A stretch of 64,000 bases of DNA from Dokdonella sp. Lineage in GTDB: Bacteria > Pseudomonadota > Gammaproteobacteria > Xanthomonadales > Rhodanobacteraceae. The translations under genes were made by a program, and so were the position numbers. Of the stretch, positions 57,985 through 64,000 are shown in pieces; the first letter of the stretch is position 1, and every line of letters begins with the position of its first letter. The notes under the pieces were generated by a model that searched no databases, had not been told where the DNA came from, and saw only the letters and a program-made list of their open reading frames with translations. The stretch is taken from positions 496,001 to 560,000 of the forward strand of contig JADJQH010000008.1 in assembly GCA_016712865.1 (NCBI GenBank), written 5' to 3'.

Positions 57985-58094
57985 TCGGGGTGCGGAGATC
58001 GGAGATCGGGGATACGAGAAGCCCGCTCTTCCCCTGATCTCAGATCTCTGATCTCGCCCTTTTGCTCACCGCGTCCCGCACCCCGACTCCCGGC
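57985..58094. repeat. Fold-back repeat between convergent lptG and RDD genes
   Basis: CGGGGTGCGG (57986-57995) is matched by CCGCACCCCG near 58075-58085. Between them, GGAGATCGGAGATCGGGG faces CCCCTGATCTCAGATCTCTGATC. The arms form a long imperfect hairpin that could serve as a bidirectional terminator. The units resemble the GGGAATC family with GGAGATC variants. Confidence 0.75.
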
Positions 58095-58516
58095 TACACA
58101 ACCATCCTCGTTTTCGCCATTACGTCATGCCAGGCGCGACGTTCGCCATCAAGCAGGCAGTAGATGAATCCGGCGCCAAGCAGCAGCAGCGAGAGCAGCG
58201 CACACACGAAGCGCAGCAGGGCGCGAGGAAAGTCCGGGGAATGCCCGTTGGCATCGACGATGCGCACGCGCCAGGCGCGCATGCCGATGGTCTGGCCGCC
58301 CTTGCGCCAGGAAACGACGAAATACAGGGCGGTGACGACGAACAGTGCCGCTTGCAGCAGCACGTGATAGAGCGGCGGCTGCCGTGCCACATCGACCTCG
58401 CCCTGGAAGGCGAGCAGGATCAGCGCCGCGGTCACCATCCATATCGCCATCAGCACCAGCAGGTCGTAGATCAGGGCGGCGATGCGTCGCCAGAATGGGG
58501 CTGCGCGCGGGAGCAT
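58094..58516 (-). CDS. RDD family membrane protein
   Basis: A 140-residue RDD-domain protein. The start MLPRAAPFWRRIAALIYDLLVLMAIW and RKGGQTIGMRAWRVRIVDANG are the RDD pattern. Three or four hydrophobic segments are visible. Substrate and role are unknown; some RDD proteins are ion transporters. ATG at 58516 is chosen over upstream frame extension. Divergent from xerD and convergent with lptG, a layout common in gammaproteobacteria. Confidence 0.88.
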   Translation of the reverse strand: MLPRAAPFWRRIAALIYDLLVLMAIWMVTAALILLAFQGEVDVARQPPLYHVLLQAALFVVTALYFVVSWRKGGQTIGMRAWRVRIVDANGHSPDFPRALLRFVCALLSLLLLGAGFIYCLLDGERRAWHDVMAKTRMVV

Positions 58517-58585
58517 GGTCGTGTTTCGCGGGAAGAATCGCGCTAGCCTCCGGGTTTGAGCCAGATCCTGCAAGCCGGTGAATTC

Positions 58586-59542
58586 GTGAAAGAGGCAAAT
58601 CCTGCTCCGCAAGCGCCACCCATCGCGGCGGGAGATCGATCGCTGATCGAGGGTTTCCTGGAGCGCATCTGGTCGGAACTGGGCCTCGCCGACAACACCT
58701 TGTCCGGCTATCGCAACGATCTCGAACAATTTGCCGCGTGGCTGGCGGCGCAACAGCCCGCATCAAGCCTTGGCAGTTGTCGTCGCGACGAACTGTTTGC
58801 CTACCTCGCTGCGCGTTCGCAGCCCATCCCAGGGAAGAAGCGCGGATACAGCGCGCGCTCCACGGCGCGCTTGCTCTCGGCATTGCGTCATTTCTACCGC
58901 TTGTTGCAGCGTGACGGCCAGATTGCCGAGGACCCGACCTTGCTGGTCGATGCGCCGAAGCTGCCGCGCAGCCTGCCCAAGGCGCTGGCGGAGTCGGAAG
59001 TGGAGAGTCTGTTGCGCGCGCCGCCGGACACCGCATTGGGCTTGCGCGATCGCGCCATGCTGGAACTGATGTATGCCACCGGTTTGCGCGTGAGTGAACT
59101 GGTGGGCTTGCGCGCCGACCAGGTCAACCTGCGCCAGGGTGTGCTGCGTGTCACCGGCAAGGGCGGCAAGGAACGCCTGGTGCCGATCGGCGAGCTGGCT
59201 GCGGACTGGCTGCAACGTTATCTCGGCGAATCGCGGCCACTGCTGGTCAAGGGCGCACGTGTCGATGCCTTGTTCGTGACCGCACGTCGCGCCGGCATGA
59301 CCCGGCAAATGTTCTGGATCCTGGTCAAGAAGCATGCGCAGGCCGTGGGTATCGCCAGCCAGCGCATCTCGCCGCATGTGCTGCGCCATTCCTTTGCCAC
59401 TCATTTGCTGAACCACGGCGCCGACTTGCGTGCCCTGCAGATGCTGCTCGGACACAGCTCCCTGTCGACCACCCAGATCTACACCCTGGTGGCCAAGGAA
59501 GGACTCAAGCGCCTGCACCAGCAGCATCATCCGCGTGGCTGA
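58586..59542 (+). CDS. xerD: Site-specific tyrosine recombinase XerD
   Basis: A 318-residue recombinase (E. coli 298) that acts with XerC at dif to resolve chromosome dimers. The N-terminal SAM-like domain has LADNTLSGYRNDLEQFAAWL. The catalytic domain shows ATGLRVSELVGLRADQ (Arg), GKGGKERLVPIG (Lys), HVLRHSFATHLLNHGADL (HxxR), LGHSSLSTTQIYT (His and the Tyr nucleophile). GTG at 58586 is taken as start; a TTG ten codons upstream is the alternative. The last codons lie inside a 149-bp tandem duplication. xerD followed by dsbC-type genes matches E. coli. Confidence 0.92.
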   Translation: MKEANPAPQAPPIAAGDRSLIEGFLERIWSELGLADNTLSGYRNDLEQFAAWLAAQQPASSLGSCRRDELFAYLAARSQPIPGKKRGYSARSTARLLSALRHFYRLLQRDGQIAEDPTLLVDAPKLPRSLPKALAESEVESLLRAPPDTALGLRDRAMLELMYATGLRVSELVGLRADQVNLRQGVLRVTGKGGKERLVPIGELAADWLQRYLGESRPLLVKGARVDALFVTARRAGMTRQMFWILVKKHAQAVGIASQRISPHVLRHSFATHLLNHGADLRALQMLLGHSSLSTTQIYTLVAKEGLKRLHQQHHPRG

Positions 59543-59832
59543 GGAGCACCGGATAAAGTCGTAGAGCCGAGCTTGCTCGGCTGTAAGAGTGCGAAGAGGG
59601 CAACTCGGCCCGGATGTATTCGTCGGTCGGGCTTCAGCCCGACACCCTGCCGCAGAAGAGCCAAAGCCGTCGGGTTGAAACCGGTGGCTGAGGAGCACCG
59701 GATACAGTCGTAGAGCCGAGCTTGCTCGGCTGTAAGAGTGCGAAGAGGGCAACTCGGCCCGGATGTATTCGTCGGTCGGGCTTCAGCCCGACACCCTGCC
59801 GCAGAAGAGCCAAAGCCGTCGGGTTGAAACCC
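59535..59832 (+). repeat. 149-bp tandem duplication at the xerD 3' end with REP-like hairpins
   Basis: Two copies (59535-59683 and 59684-59832) differ by a single visible base (GGATAAAG versus GGATACAG) and at the very end. Each has two short-loop palindromes, AGCCGAGC-TT-GCTCGGCT and GTCGGGCT-TC-AGCCCGAC; the second copy runs into GTCGGGTT-GA-AACCCGAC (about 59818-59835). The first copy begins within the last codons of xerD and includes its stop. The near identity points to a recent duplication. Confidence 0.93.
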
Positions 59833-59835
59833 GAC

Positions 59836-60007
59836 CCGCCAGGGTTTCGTGTGCCCGCTCCAAGTGGAGGAAGCTTGTATGTCTCCGCTCAACAGGTCCG
59901 GCAGGGGGGGCACTTCGGCCTCGCTGCGTTAAAATGACGGGCTGGCTGGAACCATCGTCGGGCCGCGGGGTCCGAGCTGGGTTGAACCTGGGGGTATTTG
60001 GACTGCA
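59836..60007 (+). other. Leader of the first dsbC-like gene
   Basis: No gene is seen. A G-run (GGGGGGG near 59905) and GTTAAAAT (59929-59936, -10-like) are the only notable strings; no well-spaced -35 was found. A promoter for the three dsbC-like genes is expected here. Confidence 0.3.
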
Positions 60008-60769
60008 ATGAAGGTGTTGCGCGCATTCTTTCTGCTTGTCGGAATCCTGTCTGCCGGCATTGTGCTTGCCGCGGAAGGGGCCGCTGCGCGCGCCGCCATC
60101 CAGTCGATTGCGCCGCTTCAGCAGGTTCACGCGTTTCGTCGTTCTGCCTTGCCGGGCTACTTCGAGGGAGTTATCGACGGTCAGATGGCCTATGCCAGCG
60201 AGGACGGCCGCTATCTGCTGCGTGGAAACGTCCGCGACACCACGGACCGGGTTGATCTCAGCGAAGCCAGCATGGCACAGCGGCGCCTGCAGGTGCTTGC
60301 GGATCTCGGCGAAGCGCAGCGGGTCAGCTTTGCCCCGGCGGCGCCCAAATACCGCCTGACCGTGTTTACCGATGTCGATTGTCCGTTCTGTCGTCGCCTG
60401 CACGCGCAGATTGACCAGTACAATGCGCTCGGCATTGCCATCGATTACGTGTTCTTCCCGCTGTCCATCCATCCTGGCGCGGATCGCAAGTCGATTGCGG
60501 TCTGGTGCGCGAAGGATCGCCAGCACGCTTACTCTGCGGCCGTGACGGGGCAGGTGGTCGCTGGTGCCGGTTGCGACAACCCGCTGGCGCGGATGCGTCA
60601 GGCGGGGTCCGACATCGGTGTCGGGCAGACGCCAACCGCCATCGCCGAAGACGGCAGTGTCATTGACGGCAATGTGCTCCTGTCACCCATGCGCCTGCTG
60701 TCGAGGCTGAAAGAAATTTCCGCCAAATCCGGTTCCATTCCACCGGCCACAACCGAGGCCGGTCACTGA
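60008..60769 (+). CDS. DsbC/G-like periplasmic thiol:disulfide protein, first copy (CPFC)
   Basis: A 253-residue exported protein (signal about 1-21, cleavage after VLA). A short N-terminal cystatin-like dimerisation domain with YASEDGRYLLRG is followed by a thioredoxin fold. The active site is Cys125-Pro-Phe-Cys128 in VFTDVDCPFCRRLH; the cis-proline is in GQTPTA. Further cysteines at VWCAKD and GCDNP are the second, structural pair. Canonical DsbC has CGYC, so CPFC is a variant with possibly different redox potential. First of three tandem paralogues, 19 bp before the next. Confidence 0.85.
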   Translation: MKVLRAFFLLVGILSAGIVLAAEGAAARAAIQSIAPLQQVHAFRRSALPGYFEGVIDGQMAYASEDGRYLLRGNVRDTTDRVDLSEASMAQRRLQVLADLGEAQRVSFAPAAPKYRLTVFTDVDCPFCRRLHAQIDQYNALGIAIDYVFFPLSIHPGADRKSIAVWCAKDRQHAYSAAVTGQVVAGAGCDNPLARMRQAGSDIGVGQTPTAIAEDGSVIDGNVLLSPMRLLSRLKEISAKSGSIPPATTEAGH

Positions 60770-60788
60770 GGCAACTCCGAGGTAGTCC

Positions 60789-61520
60789 ATGCGTTATCTG
60801 TTTTTGCTTGCAAGTGCCCTGTTCAGCCTCAGCGCGTTCGCTGCCACCCCGCAGGAGACCGTGCAGCTGGCGCTGTCGAAACTGGCTCCCCAGGTCAAGG
60901 TCGACGCGGTGCAGGAATCCGTGGTGCCCGGTTTCTACGAGGCGCTGGTCGGAAGCCAGTTGCTGTACGTCAGCAAAGATGGTCGCTTCGTCCTCGATGG
61001 CAATGCCATCGACGGCGCCAGCCAGCGCGACATCACCGAGGCCGCGCGGGCCAAGAGCCGCATGGTGCACCTGGCGAAGATCGGCCCGGACAAGCGCATC
61101 ATCTTTGCGCCCGCCAACGCGAAATATTCGGTGACCGTGTTCACCGACATCGATTGTCCGTTCTGCCGCCGCTTCCACCAGAACATCGCCGAGTACAACA
61201 AGCTCGGCATCGCGGTGGAATACATCTTCATGCCGCTCGACATCCATCCGGGTGCGGACAAGAAGGCTGAGGCGGTCTGGTGTGCCAGTGACCGCAACGC
61301 CGCGTTCAGCGCGGCCATGAACGGTGCCGACCCCGGCAGCGCAACCTGCAAGAACCCCGTTGCCGAAACCACCGCCCTGGCCCATGCCATGGGTATCAAT
61401 GGCACGCCGACCATGCTGGCAGCGGATGGCAGCCGCATTGCCCCGCAGATTTCCCTGGCACCGGACAAGCTCGTTGTCGAACTCGAGCACCTGGCCAAGA
61501 ACCCGATTTCAACGCGCTGA
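60789..61520 (+). CDS. DsbC/G-like periplasmic thiol:disulfide protein, second copy (CPFC)
   Basis: A 243-residue exported protein (signal about 1-18, SAFA). The thioredoxin-fold active site is Cys123-Pro-Phe-Cys126 in VFTDIDCPFCRRFHQ. The N-terminal domain keeps YVSKDGRFVLDG, and the structural cysteines in VWCASD and TCKNP are present; the cis-proline is in NGTPTM. A GAGGTAG ribosome site lies 6 bp before the ATG. Closely similar to the first copy over the whole catalytic domain. Spaced 28 bp from the third copy. Confidence 0.86.
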   Translation: MRYLFLLASALFSLSAFAATPQETVQLALSKLAPQVKVDAVQESVVPGFYEALVGSQLLYVSKDGRFVLDGNAIDGASQRDITEAARAKSRMVHLAKIGPDKRIIFAPANAKYSVTVFTDIDCPFCRRFHQNIAEYNKLGIAVEYIFMPLDIHPGADKKAEAVWCASDRNAAFSAAMNGADPGSATCKNPVAETTALAHAMGINGTPTMLAADGSRIAPQISLAPDKLVVELEHLAKNPISTR

Positions 61521-61548
61521 GCGCATTTGTTCCACCGAGGAATTGCAG

Positions 61549-62286
61549 ATGAAATTTTCCATGATCGCCGCGCTTGCCCTGGCCTTCATTGCGCCGCTTG
61601 CCCATGCCGCGCCAAGTGATGCCGCCGCGCGTGACGCCATCCAGAAACTGGCGCGTGAGCGCAAGGTCGAGGCTTTCGAGAAGTCGCCCATCCCCGGTTA
61701 CTACCAGGCGGTGATCGGCAGCCAGATGCTCTACGTCAGCGAGGATGGCAGATACATCCTGCAAGGCACGCTGTATGACGCGGATGCCAAGCTCGACCTC
61801 ACCGCGATGCGCATGGCGCGCGTCAATGTGGCCAAGCTGGATGCCTATCCCGATGCCAAGCGCATCATCTTCGCGCCCACGTCGAAACCGAAGTACACGG
61901 TGACCGTGTTCACCGACATCGATTGCGGCTACTGCCGCAAGATGCATTCGCACATTGCCGAGTACAACGAACGCGGCATCCAGGTTGATTACCTGTTCTT
62001 CCCGCGCTCGGGCCCCGGTACGCCCTCGTTCAACAAGGCGGTATCGGTCTGGTGTGCCGCTGACCAGAAAAAGGCATTCACCGCGGCCAAGTCGGGTGTC
62101 GACCCGCAGCCGCTGCAGTGCGACAACCCGATTGCCGAGGAATTCCAGCTTGGCATGCAGGTTGGCGTCGACGGCACACCGGCCGTTTTCGCGCCGGATG
62201 GCAGCAAGATCGGTGGCTACCTCACCCCGGACCAGTTGCAGGCCCAGCTGGAACGCATCGCGGCAATGAACAAGTCCGGATCCTGA
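61549..62286 (+). CDS. dsbC: DsbC-type thiol:disulfide interchange protein, third copy (CGYC)
   Basis: A 245-residue exported disulfide isomerase candidate (signal about 1-20, AHA). The active site Cys126-Gly-Tyr-Cys129 in VFTDIDCGYCRKMHS is the canonical DsbC motif. The N-terminal domain has YVSEDGRYILQG; the second cysteine pair is in VWCAAD and QCDNP; the cis-proline is in DGTPAV. Of the three copies this is the best match to true DsbC, which rearranges wrong disulfides and is kept reduced by DsbD. purL follows after 96 bp with its own promoter-like element. Confidence 0.88.
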   Translation: MKFSMIAALALAFIAPLAHAAPSDAAARDAIQKLARERKVEAFEKSPIPGYYQAVIGSQMLYVSEDGRYILQGTLYDADAKLDLTAMRMARVNVAKLDAYPDAKRIIFAPTSKPKYTVTVFTDIDCGYCRKMHSHIAEYNERGIQVDYLFFPRSGPGTPSFNKAVSVWCAADQKKAFTAAKSGVDPQPLQCDNPIAEEFQLGMQVGVDGTPAVFAPDGSKIGGYLTPDQLQAQLERIAAMNKSGS

Positions 62287-62327
62287 TTCCGGACGCGGTC
62301 GCCAGGAGCCTGCGGTCGGGCGGGTGG

Positions 62328-62357
62328 TTCTCGCCCGAGGGGTCGTTCGGCTATCAT
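62328..62357 (+). promoter_or_regulatory. Candidate purL promoter
   Basis: TATCAT at 62352-62357 is a good -10; TTCTCG at 62328-62333 is a weak -35 with an 18-bp spacer. A start of transcription near 62364 would give a short leader to the ATG at 62383. No PurR-like operator was recognised. Confidence 0.4.
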
Positions 62358-62382
62358 TCGCCCCCCTTGCGAACCGACTGCC

Positions 62383-64000
62383 ATGATCGTCCTCGACGGC
62401 CAGCCGGCCCTTTCCGCGTTTCGAATCGAGCGACTGAACCACGCACTGGCTCGCGATGGCGGGCGCTGCGTGCTGCGTTCGGCTCACCACGTCTATCTGG
62501 TTGAAGCCGAAGCATGTCGCGACCCCGATCTCGCCAGATTGTGCGAGATCCTTGAAGCCTGCCCGGAATCCCCTCGCCAGAACACCCTGCTGGTGGTTCC
62601 GCGTACGGGCACGATCTCGCCGTGGTCGAGCAAGGCCACCGACATCCTGCGCGGTTGCGGCTTGCCGGTGCGCCGCGTCGAGCGGGCGTGCGCGTTTGTC
62701 GTCGAACCCATGCCCGAAGCCGGCAGCCCGGCGTGGCTGGCGATTGCTGCCGCGCTGCATGATCCGATGACCCAATCGGTGCTGGTGGAACGCAGCGGTC
62801 TGCAGCACCTGTTCGAGATGGGCGATGCGTTGCCGCTGGAGCGCATCGGTCTGGAGCAGGGCGCCATTGCGGCTATCACTGCGGCCAACCAGCGGCTCGG
62901 TTTGGCGCTGGCCAGCGACGAGATTGCCTATCTCGCCGACAGCTATGCAACGCTCGGTCGTGATCCGACGGATGCCGAGCTCATGATGTTTGCGCAAGCC
63001 AATTCGGAACATTGCCGGCACAAGGTATTCAATGCCGAGTTCAACATCGACGGCGAGGATCAGCCCCTGTCCTTGTTTGCGATGATCCGCAACACCCACA
63101 AGCAGTCGCCCGCGCATACCCTGTCCGCCTACAAGGACAATGCCGCGGTGGTTGCCGGCGCCAGTGCGCAGCGTTTCTTTGCCGAACCCGATTCGGGTGT
63201 GTACAGCGCGCGCGGCGAAGCGACTCCGTACGCGATCAAGGTTGAAACGCACAATCATCCCACCGCCATTTCGCCTTTTGCCGGCGCCGCAACCGGTGCC
63301 GGCGGTGAAATCCGCGATGAAGGCGCGACCGGTCGCGGCGGCAAGCCAAAGGCCGGTTTGTGCGGGTTTTCGGTGTCGCATTTGCGCATACCCGGTTTGC
63401 CGCGGGCCTGGGAACAGGAACGCCCGTTGCCGCCGCGTTTCGCAAGCGCCTACGAAATCATGCGCGATGGCCCGCTGGGTGCGGCGGCCTTCAACAACGA
63501 GTTTGGACGGCCGTGTCTTGGCGGTTACTTCCGCACCTTCGAGCAGGCCACCGATGAAGCTGGCCTGCGCCGTGGTTACGACAAACCGATCATGATTGCC
63601 GGTGGCCTTGCCAACCTGCGCGAAGCGCATGTCGAGAAGCGCATGCTCGCTCCCGGCGACAAGGTCATCGTGCTGGGCGGACCGGCCATGCTGATCGGCC
63701 TCGGTGGTGGTGCTGCGTCTTCGGTGGTGGCTGGCAGCAGTTCCGAAGCGCTCGATTTCGCATCCGTGCAGCGCGACAACGCGGAGATGCAACGCCGTTG
63801 CCAGGAAGTGATCGATGCCTGCTGGGCACGCGGCGATGCCAATCCGCTGGTGTCCATCCATGATGTGGGTGCGGGCGGCCTGTCCAACGCGATCCCCGAG
63901 CTGCTCAACGATTCCAGTGTGGGCGGCCGGCTTGAGCTGGAGGCCATTCCCAGCGATGACCCGCACCTGTCGCCGATGCAGATCTGGTGCAACGAATCGC
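62383..64000 (+). CDS. purL: Phosphoribosylformylglycinamidine synthase PurL, 5' part (truncated by window edge)
   Basis: The frame is open from ATG 62383 to the end of the window (539 of an expected ~1290 residues). It is the large, single-chain gammaproteobacterial enzyme that converts FGAR to FGAM in purine synthesis with ATP and glutamine. The N-terminal domain begins MIVLDGQPALSAFRIERL; the linker shows LMMFAQANSEHCRHKVFNA, and the first AIRS-like domain has VETHNHPTAISPFAGAATGAGGEIRDEGATGRG and VSIHDVGAGGLSNAIPEL. The glutaminase domain would lie beyond the window. Confidence 0.95.
   Translation, partial: MIVLDGQPALSAFRIERLNHALARDGGRCVLRSAHHVYLVEAEACRDPDLARLCEILEACPESPRQNTLLVVPRTGTISPWSSKATDILRGCGLPVRRVERACAFVVEPMPEAGSPAWLAIAAALHDPMTQSVLVERSGLQHLFEMGDALPLERIGLEQGAIAAITAANQRLGLALASDEIAYLADSYATLGRDPTDAELMMFAQANSEHCRHKVFNAEFNIDGEDQPLSLFAMIRNTHKQSPAHTLSAYKDNAAVVAGASAQRFFAEPDSGVYSARGEATPYAIKVETHNHPTAISPFAGAATGAGGEIRDEGATGRGGKPKAGLCGFSVSHLRIPGLPRAWEQERPLPPRFASAYEIMRDGPLGAAAFNNEFGRPCLGGYFRTFEQATDEAGLRRGYDKPIMIAGGLANLREAHVEKRMLAPGDKVIVLGGPAMLIGLGGGAASSVVAGSSSEALDFASVQRDNAEMQRRCQEVIDACWARGDANPLVSIHDVGAGGLSNAIPELLNDSSVGGRLELEAIPSDDPHLSPMQIWCNES

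Noticed and set aside
59535-59832. Attachment site of an integrated element next to xerD
   Set aside because: There are two direct repeats but nothing lies between them, and no integrase or phage genes are nearby; a tandem duplication is the simpler reading.
62118-62504. A separate gene overlapping dsbC and purL
   Set aside because: It is a frame-shadow spanning the intergenic region; purL in another frame has clear conserved motifs from its ATG at 62383.

Overview
The window is a contiguous, gene-dense, roughly 60-65 % GC chromosomal segment of a gammaproteobacterium. It most resembles the Xanthomonadales/Lysobacterales (Rhodanobacter/Dokdonella/Lysobacter-like). The grounds are gene content and order: pilI-pilJ-chpA-chpB-chpC; a dcw cluster without murD; secA followed by a MutT/ThiE-like fusion; pepA-holC-valS divergent from lptFG; xerD followed by dsbC-type genes; and REP-like and GATTCCC-type intergenic repeats. 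Species assignment from sequence alone is not possible. No tRNA, rRNA, CRISPR array, insertion sequence or prophage is visible.

Layout. (1) 1-11.5 kb: the end of a twitching-motility chemosensory operon (CheW-like PilI, receptor PilJ, the 2100-residue hybrid kinase ChpA, methylesterase ChpB, CheW-like ChpC). (2) 11.5-13.7 kb, minus strand: bioA and rsmE. (3) 13.9-16.9 kb: five type II secretion pseudopilin genes gspGHIJK without the rest of the secretion machinery. (4) 17.2-32.7 kb: the division and cell-wall cluster mraZ-rsmH-ftsL-(39-codon ORF)-ftsI-murE-murF-mraY-ftsW-murG-murC-ddl-ftsQ-ftsA-ftsZ. It is almost entirely start/stop-overlapped, is preceded by a promoter with four MraZ boxes at an exact 10-bp period, and is closed by a strong terminator. 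(5) 33-39.4 kb: lpxC, a DciA/DUF721 gene (minus), an M23 peptidase, secA and a Nudix/ThiE-like fusion. (6) 39.6-46.2 kb: two large secreted modular proteins built from P-type, PPC, DUF11 and Hydin-like modules with IPTL-CTERM-like tails, each ending in a GCAA-loop terminator. (7) 46.2-55.7 kb, minus strand: coaE, pyrF, ettA, valS, holC, a small membrane protein and pepA, separated by repeat-rich spacers. (8) 55.8-64 kb: lptF-lptG (LPS export), an RDD protein (minus), xerD, three tandem DsbC/G-like periplasmic thiol proteins, and the 5' part of purL.

Most genes are housekeeping: precursor synthesis (murE, F, mraY, murG, C, ddl), septum assembly (ftsL, I, W, Q, A, Z), outer-membrane biogenesis (lpxC, lptFG), secretion (secA) and redox folding (DsbC-like).

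The least ordinary parts are: a family of degenerate 7-bp GATTCCC/GGGAATC repeats that occupies about ten sites, including an in-frame loop of valyl-tRNA synthetase and the pre-pseudopilin leader of GspG; an 85-bp tandem array and a 149-bp tandem duplication; a small ORF translationally coupled to ftsI; the absence of murD; and the triplication of DsbC-like genes with two different active-site motifs.
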